Of a stretch of 64,000 bases of DNA, positions 23,873 to 36,363 are shown one piece after another. A program made the position numbers and the translations under genes. This DNA is from Oscheius sp. JU75 (taxonomy: Eukaryota; Nematoda; Chromadorea; Rhabditida; Rhabditidae): NCBI GenBank assembly GCA_037178855.1, contig JASJZC010000006.1:8784501-8848500 (forward strand), read 5' to 3'. How positions within the stretch are numbered: position 1 is the stretch's first letter; every line of letters starts with the position of its first letter. The notes under the pieces are model-generated. The model saw nothing but the letters and a program-made list of their open reading frames with translations. It was not told the origin of the DNA and ran no database searches.

Positions 23873-25778
23873 ATGGAGTCTGTTGTGCAGAGACTGCTGA
23901 CCGCCACAGATGGACAACATCCTCCTCTCTCCAACTTTATCGATGGACGATTTGTCGAGGCCAAGAAGCACATGGATTCGGTTGATCCATCCTCTGGACA
24001 ACCTTGGATTCAGATTCCCGATTCGGACAGGGAAGACGTTGAAATGGCGGTCGAAGCGGCTGCACGGGCTTTTCCGAGGTAGGGTTTTGCTTTGATTAAA
24101 ATGTGTACTATTTTATATTTTGGTCAGAAAATTACATCATTAATGGTAATAAATATATATTCAGCTGGTCTTCCACAACTGTCAACTACCGCTCGAATCT
24201 CCTTTTGAAAGTAGCTGAGATTGTCGAAAAGAGCATTGAGTCTCTCGCCATCCTCGAATCAAGGGACCAAGGGAAACCTGTTAAACTGGCTCGACTCATG
24301 GACATCCCTCGTTGTGCTCACAACTTCAAGTTTTTTGCGACTACGATTCTCCATCACACCAGCTCATCGACTCTTCTCGATGACCCGAAAGCCCTGAACT
24401 ACGTGAAGCATGATCCGATCGGAGTTGCTGGACTCATCAGTCCATGGAATCTGCCCCTTTATCTGGTGGGCTGGTCATTTTGAAAAAATACCGGTTTCAG
24501 TTATCCTTCAAATTGGCGCCAGCTTTGGCAACCGGTAATACTGTGGTTTGTAAGCCGAGTGAGTTGACCAGCGTGACAGCATGGTGTTTGATGCACGCCT
24601 TCCAGGAAGCAGGTATCTGCAAACAAATTCCCAAAAAATTTATGTAGGTTTCCCACCGGGTGTCGTAAACATGGTCATTGGAACTGGCCCCTCCGTCGGC
24701 GAGCCTTTGGTCACTCATCCCCAGGTCCCGCTAGTCAGCTTCACCGGGAGTACGGTCATCGGGAAGAGAATAGCCGAGCTGGGAGCCAAATACAACAAGA
24801 AGATCTCGCTCGAAATGGGTGGAAAGAACGCATGTATCGTCTTTCCGTCAACGGATCTCGACAAACACGTCCCTACTATTGCCAGGTGTGCCCGAGAGCC
24901 AACTTTACGGATTACGCTCCTCGTGTTCAGATCGTGTTTCATTAACCAGGGCGAGATTTGTTTGTGTACCAGTCGGCTATACGTTCACGATGACATTAAG
25001 GAGGATTTCATAAAGAGACTACAGGAAGCAGCCAAGACTGTATGTCAGGGACGAGCCAAGTGCGCATCAACTCATTGCCAACTGATTCAAAATTGTTTAC
25101 GATAACTTGATGAGTTGGTGCGCTCTCCAAGGCCAAACTAGTTTCGGTTAAAAAAGATATTTCAGTTCACTGTGGGAGATCCTAGAGATGATTCCTCTGT
25201 TCTGGGAGCTCTCAACTCCCAAACTCACTTTGAGAAGGTCAAGGGCTATGTAGAACTGGCCAAAACGGAAGGAAACGTTCTCTGTGGTGGCGTGGTGAAG
25301 CCAGAGGGCAAATGCTCAAAGGGCTACTACATTTCACCCACTATTGTCACGGATATCGCAGATGAGAGTCGTTGCATGACCGAGGAGATTTTCGGCCCCG
25401 TGGTCTGTGTCACCTCATTCAAGTCATCCGAAGAAGTCATTCGAAGAGCAAATGCAACAAACTATGGTCTATCGGCCACTGTTTTTGGCGAAAAGTCAGA
25501 CGAGCTGATCAACACGGCCAATGCTTTAAGGGTTGGAACAGTCTGGGTCAACTGTTGGCTGGTATATTTGATTCTATGCACATAAAGTATAAATTTTTAG
25601 GCTCGCGACCTGAACATGCCGTAAGTTTTACGATTTTTGTAAAAACGTACAAATTACATGCTTATCAATTACTTTGTTTAGGTTTGGAGGGACCCGGGAG
25701 TCCGGACAGGGAAGGGAAGGAGCAGCAGATTCATTCCACTTCTTTACTGAGCCCAAGACTGTTTGTATTAAGTTGTAG
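23873..25778 (+). CDS. ALDH8A1: Aldehyde dehydrogenase, ALDH8A1 type
   Basis: Eight exons (23873-24078, 24165-24465, 24501-24612, 24648-24885, 24931-25039, 25166-25561, 25601-25620, 25682-25778) join in phase to 492 residues. ALDH8A1 oxidises 2-aminomuconic semialdehyde in the kynurenine pathway with NAD. Visible landmarks are GLISPWNLPLYL, the NAD-binding FTGST, LEMGGKN with the general base Glu near 262, INQGEICLCTSR with the catalytic Cys near 296, EEIFGPV, and the C-terminal VNCWLARDLNMPFGG...SGQGREG typical of this subfamily. Exon 7 is a 20-nt microexon. An AATAAA follows the stop by 6 nt. Confidence 0.95.
25061..25124. repeat. Opposed pair of GCGCACCAACTC-type motifs
   Basis: TGCGCATCAACTCATTG at 25061 and TGATGAGTTGGTGCGC at 25109 are inverted copies 35 nt apart, in the ALDH intron between exons 5 and 6. 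Confidence 0.7.
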
Positions 25779-25783
25779 ATGTT

Positions 25784-25789
25784 AATAAA
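25784..25789 (+). terminator. AATAAA poly(A) signal of the ALDH gene
   Basis: Canonical hexamer starting 6 nt after the TAG stop. Confidence 0.7.
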
Positions 25790-26919
25790 TAGGGAGTTAG
25801 ACTTCTTTCCTGGGGGCTGGTGCACAGGGACGAACGCGGATTTGCGGCTAAAGGAACAAGAAATTAAAATAGAAAATAGAGCTCACAAGGAAAGAATCTT
25901 GACGGCGAGCATAATCTGTAGAATCACTTCCTCCAACCACTGCCAGAACCAAACCCAACATGAGCATTATGCTGCAAAACTATTCTTTTATGTGTCCAAA
26001 ACCCATTGTACCCATGCAGTCTGCTCATAAAGAAGGTGAGAAATTATAATCATTCGCCCTAATTGACATTTTGTCACAGTTACTTTATGGCAGCAATTAC
26101 TCTTTAGTCAGTTTGAAAGAGGCGTCTTTGGGAGAACGTTACTCCTGTCTCGACTGGAACAGCATCTACCTGTCATCAGCCAACGGGACATCAGTCAAAT
26201 TTGTTACAAGTGAAACTTTTCCTTTTTGAAAAAACTATATAAAAACACAAAGATACAAATTTTTACAAAAGAACCTGTTAGTAGTTCGGTAGGCGGCCCC
26301 CTTCGTTTGAATTTCTAGTGCGCTTTTACAAATTCGCCCAAAATCAGTGTTTTGACGTAATTCACTCGTTTTTAGAGAATCTAACTATGGTTTTTGCGCA
26401 TGAAATTTTTATAAACTCCGGGCACTCTTTTGGTCACATTTATAATCAGCAAAAAATTTATCTATGCTTCATGTTTGTGAGCAGACTTAAAAAAAATAAA
26501 TGTAAAATGTAAATCTTACCCGATAAGTGCGAATAAAAAAGGCTGATTAAAACCGAGAGAAGATACTACCGAGCCCATCTCATCACGGCTGAAAATTCTT
26601 TGAATAATTTGGGTGAACGACTTTTGAGAGTTGAATAAGGCGGTAATTGGGTGGGATCGATGAAAGAAGAAGAGAGGGGAGACAGCTGACGGCAATCTCC
26701 AAGTTGGGCCGTGAGCATAGGACTAGCAGTGTGGAGCAGGTGCGAGCCATCGATTTAGCCCACCCTCGGGGCTGTCAACAGAGCTCATATCGTTTATTGT
26801 GAACAAGAAACACGTTCGGCATCACCTGGTGACTACGAATCATATATATTATATATAGATTTAATAAGTAACAAAATGTGGGGAGTGTCGTATGTACAGA
26901 CAGACACAGTGTAGACGCT
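25790..26919. other. Intergenic, one doubtful exon
   Basis: A stretch at about 26088-26228 (plus) is open after a CACAG acceptor and reads GSNYSLVSLKEASLGER then SCLDWNSIYLSS. It could be an exon remnant. No partner exons were found. Confidence 0.3.
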
Positions 26920-28343
26920 TTAGAAGACGACTTCATCCAATTCAACGCTCTCGCCACCCATTGAGGCAAATTCCAAAGTTTCCATGACATCGGCTGCTGA
27001 AAAACCGACTTGAAACATTCGCTCTTTGTGTGTGTTTTTGCACAGGTGCGCGCGCCTCGGCCACGCGCAGAAGTGGATCAACAATTCGAGCGGAAAAAGT
27101 ACTGGTAGACAAAGACGCGTGCGGGCAAACAGTAAATTTGCTACTGACCTCTTCTCGATCGTCGAAGTGCATTCTGTTCCTGAGTCAGTTTCGTCAACAT
27201 GTAGACTGGTCGCAGGTTGCAGTGGCGTGTGATCAGCATCGAGCCCAGGGCGTCGACTTCTTGAGCAGAAAGGGGAGATCCGACTCGGAAGGTCTCGCGA
27301 ACGACGCGGGGAACATTCACACCGGCTGGGGACTGAAAGTTGTGATTTGTTTTGAAGGCAAATGAATAAAATTTGGCGAAGTCGAGAAAGCTCAGAAAAA
27401 AATGTGAATGGCGCAGATTGCCGACTATTGCTGGAAAAGATGGTAAGTCAGGTAATTCGTATTAGCAAACTGGCGCGAATTCAAGTAAAGAAATGTGGAG
27501 CATCTTACATCCATCTGACGGAGCATTTGGATCAAACTGCTTGGAGCGGCCACAACACTTCTGTCCAGGGGCTTGACGAAGCATCTCTTGCCCATCATGT
27601 CGACAATACCGGTCAGGTTTTGTTTGAAGTCGTGGAGGAAGACGGCCGGACGATTCGAGCCGAAACGTGGGACGTCAATCTTCTCGTAGGACTGAATATT
27701 ATAATTCCAATACAATTAAGAACAGCTAACCAGGGCCGGATTGATCTCCACATTCTGCTCAAGACGCTCAGGATTTCCCTTGTTGGAGAAAGTTGCAGCA
27801 TTCCAGCCATGGTAGACTCCACGCTGGTAGGCGGCTCTAGAATTAATTTTTGTAACAAAAAATTACAAAACCTACGCAATGAGTCCCTTCTGGTAGAAGT
27901 AGAGAGCCGTCCCCATGCCAATACCCAGGACGATGAAGACGACTAGAGCCAGCTTGGCACAGCGGCGAAACCTGTCATTCTCGTAATTTTCGTACTCTGG
28001 CGGACTGGGAGATGGGGTTCGGGCTAGAGGAGAAGGTGAGAGGCGAATAATTGAGAGGGGACCAAATGAGGATGATCTCTTCTCTTTGCGCGGCCTGTCA
28101 GTTAGTTATTTTTAAGTTTTTAAAGTACTTACTTGTCAAAATTGCCTCCTTCCATCGGCACCCATCCCGCATTGGAAATGTCTCTCTCCTCGGGCGGTGT
28201 ACTCGTCCCGTTGGTGCCCGAGACGACCACCTTCGGAACCTGGATTCCGCCGTCCTTCAATTTGGTATTTAGGCGGAAATTCAAAAGTAGCAAACCTCTT
28301 TGTTGTTCTTCTCGTCGCCTTCCTTCTTCGTGAAGACCGTCAT
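26920..28343 (-). CDS. ITM2: ITM2/BRI-type BRICHOS membrane protein
   Basis: Seven exons (28343-28296, 28254-28133, 28094-27876, 27836-27731, 27691-27509, 27332-27149, 26996-26920) join in phase to 312 residues. It is a type II membrane protein: a polar cytoplasmic N-terminus, a span at about 103-123 (ALVVFIVLGIGMGTAL), then a luminal BRICHOS domain (YEKIDVPRFGSNRPAVFLHDF, CFVKPLD) closing with HCNLRPVYML. A dibasic run (LRRSRRG, near 282-287) matches the furin-type cleavage site after which human BRI2 releases its C-terminal peptide. The residual peptide here is about 25 acidic residues. BRICHOS domains act as intramolecular chaperones. Little doubt about the family. Confidence 0.93.
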
Positions 28344-30122
28344 CCTGGAACTGAGCGTTACGAAGGGGTTGGGTCAAGTCCAAGAGCTTATTTGAACAGC
28401 ATTAAGGGGAGTCGTAGGCTATTGTGTCCGAGGACTGACCACGCCAATTATAGGAACAATACACGTCCGTGTGGTTCAGTAGCAAAAAACGTTTGGAGGA
28501 CAAACTAAAATGTATCGGGAGGCCCCTCAGGGTTACGAACCGGTTTGCAGCCTCGACGAGAATAACGGTCTGTTCTAGAGTGTTTTGGGCTGTTGATAGG
28601 TCAAAAAGAGGTCGGGAGAGAGAGTGACCAGTATGGGGTAATCGGTCTCGACTGCACGAATAGCTCACAACAAAAGAACGACAAACAGAGAATGAGGCGA
28701 CTATTCTCATTCTCCTAAACCCTAGCCTAGTTTTTGGGTGTTTTGGCGGTCGCTGACTCCACAGTTAGACAGCCCTTAAGCATCCATGCTCCTTAACCCT
28801 AATTAAATTTTTAATGATGCTTGTTTTAAGCGGTAACTGTAAAGAAGATCTAGCGTTGTGTTTGTCGAAGAAGAAAGTGAGAAATGCTCATCAAAAAGCA
28901 CAAAAAGACAAGTGTATAGTGGTCCGTAAGGACAAGGAAAGGTGAAGGGTGCATTTGAGGTGGACGCCGGGGAGTGACTCGGCCGACTCTCCTTTGACGG
29001 AAGTCTTGCCTGTTTGTTTTCGGTGCGCAAGAGAGAGAGAGAGGGTGAGGTAAAGAAAAGAAGGAAGCACGCCGGGTTAATTACACTTATCAGGCATTAC
29101 AGTCTGACTCTCACAGGTACGATCTCTTCTAACTATATACGAAAAGTTGAAGTCATGCTGGCAGCCTGGCCTATTTTTTCAGAAAAGTCTACTGGATTAA
29201 CCTAATATATTCTAGTTGAACTGTTAATACCTCAAAGGCTAAAAGTTTGACGTGTCGTGAGCCAAGGTCTCACCCCTACCCTCTCGGAAGTTTAACAAGG
29301 TCTCATTCGTACCATCTCGGCTATGCTAATTTTTCTAACCCTGACATTATTCTTGTGAATCTCGAGAGATCCTCTTGCCACGAAGATCTCTTTTTTTCGG
29401 GAGCAGTGCAAAGTGTGTCCGAGAAAACACAAATATTTGCATAGCATTCCTGTCTTTCGTGTTCTTTTCAACTCGACGGGCATTTGGCTCACGGGCTACA
29501 GCTGTACTGTACCAGAAATAGTTACCAACGTGTATTCTAAGCAAGGTTATGTGAATCTACCGTAATCTGTAGCGCGCCAACTCTTGACCATGAAATACGA
29601 TTTTCAGCTCAATTCAACAACAGCTGCATATCGAAGTTTAGGGTTGGTGCGCAGTGGGTGAAAGTACCGCATTCGAGGGTACCGTAAGCAGAATACTAAC
29701 TACAAACCACGGGCTTTGATACGAAAGGGATTCCAAGTACTGGGTATCGAGACAGAGTTAATACTTATCGTTGACCCCTTTCGACTTTGCCTCCTCCCCA
29801 AACGAGAGTTGGTGCGCAGTGGGAAATTTTTTTTTTTTCAAAACATATTTGATTTCCGATTAAGTGGAACTGTGTAAGTTTAAGTTTAGGAACCCAGATA
29901 AGGGACCCATCAGCGGGTAACAAGTAAGCGTGAATGAAGCCCCCACGAAGAGGGGCAGATGGACAACCGATTTGGACGGGCTGAAAAAGCGGACGGCGAT
30001 CTATTAGGAAAAGCCCGACGGACTCCCCCCTCTCGGGTCACGGACTGCAAACAAAGACGACGAGCAGCATTCTGATACTATCAGTCCGACCAGATCCTAA
30101 CAGGTTTATTTATTGGATCGGT
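28344..30122. other. Intergenic, repeat-bearing
   Basis: 5' flank of the ITM2 gene, then repeats of the GTTGGTGCGCAG type (29569-29820). Open frames here lack splice context. Confidence 0.5.
29569..29820. repeat. Cluster of GTTGGTGCGCAG motifs
   Basis: GCGCGCCAACTC at 29572, GTTGGTGCGCAGTGGG at 29643 and GAGTTGGTGCGCAGTGGG at 29804. The last two also share the downstream GTGGG. Confidence 0.75.
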
Positions 30123-30264
30123 TTAAGAGACGAGGAGCTGCCGGTTTAGATCGGCGAGCCAGTAGATGACTGCGAGGACTTGAAAAAATTATAATAGGGG
30201 AAAGAGACATACCGACGAGGAATCCACCGAAAAGACCCTTGAAGAAGGACTCGACATATTCCAT
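30123..30264 (-). CDS. 35-residue single-span membrane peptide
   Basis: Two exons (30264-30213 and 30178-30123) join in phase over a 34-nt GTATGT...TTCAAG intron. The product begins MEYVESFFKGLFGG, has a hydrophobic helix (FLVVLAVIYWLADL) and ends NRQLLVS. A spliced micropeptide with a clean membrane helix is plausible. However, the upstream frame is also open without a stop back to about 30300, so this may be the 3' end of a longer protein. Family unknown. Confidence 0.4.
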
Positions 30265-30301
30265 TCGGGCTGGTCGAATGGTCGAGACATAATTCGCGGT
30301 T

Positions 30302-30789
30302 TCACGGCGACACCAGAACTGACCGTTTGTCTTTTGTTATTTGCATGAGTACACATGAGAGAGAGTAGGACAGAGGCAGTTTTTCAAAACAAAATGCAAA
30401 TTTATTGCTTGGAATAAAGGGCCAGCAGCAACAATCATCGAGACGAAGGCTGTAGCTCTGAGAAGTGCATGTCGTAAATTGGATGGGATGTGAAGGACCT
30501 CCACGGCACTGTCCAGCCACTGAAAATGAGTTTGACTTTGGACAAACTGCTACAAGCTACCAGCTAGATCGGCGAAGAGTACCAGGAGACAGACGAGAGT
30601 TGAGAATAGCAGCTTGAGGAGCATTCTTGACCTTCGAGCCGCCCCGACGATAGCAGTTCTCACCTCAAATTTCACATCCTCTTCCCATTTCAAGGACTCA
30701 CAATCTGGTGCCAAGAAGGAATTTTTGAGAGGGAGTATTTTCCGGTAATCTTCGAGCTGTCCGTCAGGTCTGATATGCATTTTCAGCAA
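30302..30789 (-). CDS. Membrane protein, splice structure uncertain
   Basis: Exon 1 (from 30789) encodes a polar N-terminus (GQLEDYRKILPL, CESLKWEEDVKFE) and then a hydrophobic run (MLLKLLFSTLVCLLVLF). Two donors are possible. One keeps a frame with a second hydrophobic segment (ATAFVSMIVAAGPLF); the other opens a Cys-rich frame (AGQCRGGPSH, DDCCCWPF) ending at 30302. I cannot decide. An AATAAA occurs on this strand at about 30407 inside the second exon. Confidence 0.4.
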
Positions 30790-31046
30790 TTTTAAGGTAT
30801 CAGAAAGTGTCTGATTAAAGATGTACCCATATGTATGTGGTCCTGATAGACTGTTTCCTATTAAAGGTTCAGTTTAAGGTAGGAAACAGAGAAACAGTGA
30901 CAGTGATCATAGCCGCAGATCCAACAATCTGGAGAGATTCTATCCATTCAAGATTGACTCTTTATCACAGCAGTGCACAGAATACACATTTTTCTCTTTT
31001 TAGAACTGAGTCGAACGTACAAAAAAGTGAAGATTTGGCTTCTCTG

Positions 31047-34000
31047 TCAAAGGTGGTACTCTTCGAAGGCGTCGATGTGGACCGAGTCGAATCCGGGTGT
31101 ACTGTAGCCCGACTCGATGTCGCCTCTGAATCCCAATGACATCTTGACAAATAGCAACTAACCCTTTACTGTTGTCACTCCCGGTTGACTGTAGGCGGGA
31201 AGACGAATCGGCCGGAATCTTTCTTACCATGTTTGGGGTGTGCTCACCCCCGACTCGGGCTTTTGCAACCAATTCCAGCTCTTGATTTTTGAAGCAGTAG
31301 ACGTCCCAGCGGCAGCTGAAACCCTTGGCTTATTCACGAAAGGCCAAGCTGTGCTCCAACTGTTAATCATAGGTTTTGGTACGCAGCTGGAATTCAAAAG
31401 TAGCTACGTATCGATAAGGTTGACACGCTACTTCCCCCACTCGGATTTGGTTTCGGACCACGCTGCGTATTGAATCACATGGTTGAGAGTTGTTGTGACA
31501 CTCTCGGATTACAGTATTTTTCAATCTGACACAGGTGTACTCACTTTTTGTTTTCAGTTGGAGGTTTTCTCAGAGATCCGCGATTCGTCCGGTCAAAAAC
31601 GGCCGCCGAGAAAGGTCTTTCCACAGAGAACACAATGTCCTTCTTCGCGGACAACAACTTGACATTTGGCATGTACATAGAGGCCAGAAGATTTCCGTTC
31701 ACTGCCAATCGGATCTCAATGAGATCCTCCCCGAAGCCGATGATGAAAGGAAAACGGAAGCTGAAGTCGTTGAGACTCGTTGACCAGAATGTCTTCTCCG
31801 GCTGCCAGCAGCCGTCGGAGAGGTCAAAGTGGAGGGTTTCGTCTGAAATTGGCTAAGTCTCTCAGCCTCTGTGTCTTGTATCTCTGGGTCTCTGTGACTT
31901 TTTGCCCCTCTGTCTCTCTGTCTTACAAACTTACTCTGTTGGAGAAGAATAAACTCGTCACTGTCTCCATCCGATGCACTCCTCAAAACGGGCTTGTCCA
32001 CCTTATTGATGTCCGTATTAACTACCTCCTCTGTCCCTTCCCTAAAAGCCAGTCATTTTTAGAGCTCAATGAAACCCCACGTCAAATTAACAGTGTAGAT
32101 ATGATTCTTGGTCAAGGCGATGATTTTGACGACGCTCTGGTAAGTTCCCTTCTCGTAGACACAGATATTCACAGGCTCTTCCGGGAGCTGATGGGAGGTC
32201 AGCATCGTGAAATTGTTTGTCAGGTCAGTTCCAAGAGATATTCGACCGAGAGGACCCAGAGCCCATCGCAGTAGGAGCAGTTTCTTCCCAACACAAGCTA
32301 CGATATTCAGCCGGAGTCCAGACACATCACTAGGAGCGAAGAAATGGCAGCCTTTGGTCCCGGGGATCTTCCTCTGCTGACAAATTTTCCTTTGAACAGG
32401 ATTGCCGGTCTGCAGGACTGATCGGAGCTCAGCTAGGGCGAAAACGATGAGACTGGAGTCTTTGCCCTTGTCCATACGGGCTATAAAGAGCCCGAAATGT
32501 TCGAGGACACTCAGCTGGAAGATTCGGACGTCTTTGTCGAAGAGAGGACATGATTTCTCCTCGTTGATAAAGACGACTCCGTGCTCCTCTGACGATATCA
32601 AGAGTGCAGTTGGTCCCCACGTGTCCGATGCCAGCACGTCAAAAGATGGTATGTTTCGGAGAATCTGTTCTTTCTCCCAGGGCTGAAAATGTGATAAATG
32701 TACAGTATTCCAGGAGAACATAACTAGAACATAGTTGGGAAATCAGGCCGACCAGGTAGCGACGCAGATGCGCGGTTTCAGATACGCAGGCCGCAGCCGG
32801 TCCGGGTCGGCCGGGTTTCCCAGCCCTGACTAGAAGCTCACGTACCAAAAGGTGTTTTCGAGACCAAGAGAACAATTTCAAGCTCTTCGATGTTCTGCAA
32901 AGTTGTAGATAAGATCCAGGGCTACAACTTTGCAGAGGACATCGGAAAGTTCACAAATGTCGTCTTGACTTTGAAAACGGCGTGTATTGGACAAGAGGTG
33001 GACTATAAATATAGGTTTGCAAACCTGTTTCCTGCAGATGCTAGTCATTTTGACAGAGTCAGACACATCTCCACTGAGCATCTTTTCCAGCTTTATCAGC
33101 TCTCCTAGCTTGCAGAAATCCACCGTCTCCTTGGGTGCGTCTTTGCGGATGGGAGAACGTAGATGACGAATCACAGAGTCAGCCATCTTGTTTATACCCT
33201 AGGAAAGGACAATTTACGGTTTTTTTTACACAAAAGTTACCGACTGGCAGTCCTTCATGTACTCGAGATACATATCCTTTAGGAGATTGTCGAAGGTACG
33301 ATTCCGCTTCTCGACAAAGACCCTAGCATTGAAGGCAGCCTTTTCGGCATTGATCACTGAAATTGTTCTTGATTCAAAGCTAAGTAGAGAGACAGAGAGA
33401 CAGCGACACGTTTTTCGACTTACATTTCGTCAGAAGAAATTCTCTGAACTCGTGTGGATCCGAGAAGGTGTTCGGATGGGGGATCGAGGGTCCAAAGGCT
33501 GGGACACTTTCCTCACTGTATACCCACAGTCTCCACAGCCCCGTCGATTCTTCGTAAGTGACCACGGCGAATACATCTAAATGTACTTTCATCTTCCATC
33601 GGTCACAAGAAACTACGTGTGAAATGACTCTTCATGGAGGTCGGACTGAACGACGGATGAAGTGGGTCTTCGCTCTTCTCGAATACAATGTTCACTATGT
33701 CATTCCCAACATGTCTCTTCCTCTCAATCTGGAAAGTGCTGGGCTAGTCAGAATCAGAGACCACGAGCCAACAAAAAGGACTCTTTTAGTGGGCTCAAGT
33801 TACCTGCTGGTCATTTTCCTTGGAATAGGGGAGCATTGTTGATACATGGAACATTATCTCGTGACCTCCGAAAGCTGTGTAAATGGATTCTTTGCCAGTG
33901 GAATTGCCTAAAGAGGCTTCTATTAGAGACAGAGAGGCAAAGAAACAGAGACAGAAAGATAAAAAGACAGAAAGACAAAAGGACAGAAAGATAGAGGGAC

Positions 34001-35818
34001 ATACTGGTAGTGTCCAGGCCTCCTCGATAGTTTCCCCAATGTTGTAGGTTGATTTTCTGCCCGAGAATCTTGAGAAACCTCTCAAAATGCTCATCTCCGT
34101 GCTCTGGAAATTCCCAGTTAATCTCTGCGAATGGCTTCAGGCGACAAGCCACGATTTCTAAAATTAAACCCCCTTACCATTACTGAACATCTGAGCGTCC
34201 GTCTGCTGGTCTCGGAGCGCGTATATGACTCCAATTTTGCAATTCACGGTGCCTTCTTGGTCCTCCAGAACAACCAAATCCTTTTGAATTTTCGGATTGA
34301 CGACCTCTTTGAGTTGTCGAGCGTAGTCGCTCATCTCCGGGAATTTCCTGGAAACAGACAATCCCCCACGGTAGTCGAGATTAACAAGAGCGTGTAAACA
34401 CTGATGTTATTCAAATGACGCCTAATTGGAAATGTGGGAATGCTCTTTCAGACGAGCTCTTTTTTGAATCTGGTGCGTGAATCCCTACTGCGCTAAACCG
34501 TCGAAGTTTTTCCTATCGGCTCGATTGCTTTCAGGGCAGTTTAGATGAAGGAAACTTACTGTAGGATGACCTTCGCCGTAAGCTGTTTTCCGTGTGTCGG
34601 CACAGGAATACAGAGTCGCCGGGGTCCCTTCTGCGTCCACAAGATGGCACGACAGAGCTTGTTCGCGTCAATCTCTTCCTCGATAAGAATGGAGAGAAAG
34701 AACGGAGATTTAGTGGTCGGATCGATGCCGGAAAAGTTTTGATGCTCTGAAATGGAAGTTTCGTGCTCTCAATGGTAGACAGACCGCTTCCGAGGAAATA
34801 CTTCCAGTACCATCTCGTCTCCTCTTGTGGATTCTCCAGGATTATTGAGCTTGAGGTAGCAATATGACTTGTGTCCTGAATTTCGTTTTCTCCCTCAAAA
34901 AAGGGTGCCACTCACTGAATGGAAATCTGAAGAGGGTTCGAGCCGAAACCGTCCAATGTTCCTTATCCTCCCTCTCGGATCCACTGAAACAACCAGCTCG
35001 ACCGACCCATAGTACTGTTCCCGTCTCACGGAGCTCCTGAGCCTTCTTTCCCTCATTTCCGACGGCGAACTGCAATTACCCTGGTCAAGCCCTGAGTCTG
35101 TCTTTTTCCCCATTATCTCCTCCCTTCCCAATTCAGGATCAATGCCCCTTAATCCCGGATGAGCGTCGTCAGAGAGAAGAACGTTCTTCCTTCTGAGGAC
35201 ATTGGGATCAGATCGAGGGGGACTTTTCAATTAAGAGAGACAGGAAGACCAATCTGACAAAGTAACTTTCACCACGCGCGCGCGTGTGTGTAAAGCACGT
35301 CTGTTAATTGGACACAGAGTCATGAGATGAGCAAAGAGATTTTCTGAGGCGTAATGGCCCCGCATCTTTCTATTCTTGTGTTAATTATTTTTTAGTAGGA
35401 GAATGAATGAGAAGGGATGAAATCAACGAAAAGTGGACAGGTGCTTATGAATACATAGTAGTCCGAGATGTACGGTGAACGCAACTCGAGAGGAAAGAAA
35501 TCAGTGCCAGATTACAGTAATCTTAAGAAATTGCACGCCGCCTTCACATCGTAGTTTAGTCGGTTCTAAGCGCACCGAACAGGCGTCGGGTTCGAATCCC
35601 GAGTGCAACAAAACAGGAGCTTCGCTTGATACCATGAGGCAAATTTAGAAAACTTGGCAGAAAAAAAGCGAATGGTACCTATTGACTCTAGGTCTAATGT
35701 TGCTGTCGTCCTCGGCGGCCTTAGGGACCAATTCGGGTAGGAATCGCAGCTGCGTAACTCGCTGATGAAGAATGCGTTGCATCCTCGGCACGAGCGGACT
35801 TTTCTTCATGGGAGCCAT
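31047..35818 (-). CDS. GARNL3: GARNL3-type RapGAP and CNH domain protein
   Basis: At least 14 exons join in phase from 35818 ([13 protein letters not shown]) to 31545. The N-terminus has [13 protein letters not shown] and GRFRLEP as in human GARNL3. The Rap/Ran-GAP domain follows ([56 protein letters not shown]). The catalytic Asn of the RapGAP loop is in [10 protein letters not shown] citron-homology (CNH) domain fills the C-terminal half (about 32682-31545: [38 protein letters not shown]). The last exons are unsure: one lies at 31462 and a probable final one encodes [19 protein letters not shown] and stops at 31047. Predicted to switch off Rap-like GTPases. Introns hold a palindromic element and a GACAGAGA array. 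Confidence 0.9.
32889..32950. repeat. Palindromic TTCTGCAAAGTTGTAG element
   Basis: TGTTCTGCAAAGTTGTAG and CTACAACTTTGCAGAGGACA pair over an 18-nt spacer, in a GARNL3 intron. One of about six copies in the window. Confidence 0.85.
33922..33992. repeat. GACAGAGA-type array
   Basis: Purine-rich units of 8-10 bp (GACAGAGAGGCAAAG, ACAGAAAGACAA) in a GARNL3 intron. Confidence 0.8.
35547..35610 (+). repeat. tRNA-like module with perfect T arm
   Basis: GTAGTTTAGTCGGTTCTAAG (A-box) and TCGGGTTCGAATCCCGA (perfect 5-bp T stem with canonical B-box) are at tRNA spacing. Acceptor strands do not pair, so it is probably a SINE head. It lies in GARNL3 intron 1. Confidence 0.6.
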
Positions 35819-36363
35819 CTACTAGAAGAGGCAACAGGCCGCGATAATCATCTGATATAGGCGCAAAGTCCCGCCCCTCCCTGGATTAAGCCTTTGACGC
35901 AGGTGGTAATCCTCTGCCCCGAATGTTAGACAAAAGAAGAAGAATTCTCTGTCTGCTTTCTCCACACGTGCTGTCGACGAGTCGAATAGGGAGAGGGCGA
36001 GAGAGGCAATTGGAAAACGAAAATACCCTATGACGACGGGCGATATTTGAGGGATTGGAACGTTTTCTTCGAAACTCAAAGAGTCTCTCAGTGTCACAGA
36101 TTACTCACAGTCTGGGAGTCTCTCACTTCCGCATGGAAGATATTTCTAGGATACAAAACTGGCTTCTCAGACAAATGTATTCATGTCTAGGACCCAGAAG
36201 TAGCAAGAGACGAGTTGTACAGAGCTTCCCCCAGAGATCTACAAAAATGTTCTAGATTCAAGAATTCTACGCTAACCGACTATGTCACAGCTGACATGTC
36301 GAGCACTGTCAAGTAATTTAAGGCACCATTGAAACTGTTAGCTCTACAAAGGTGACACGACAG

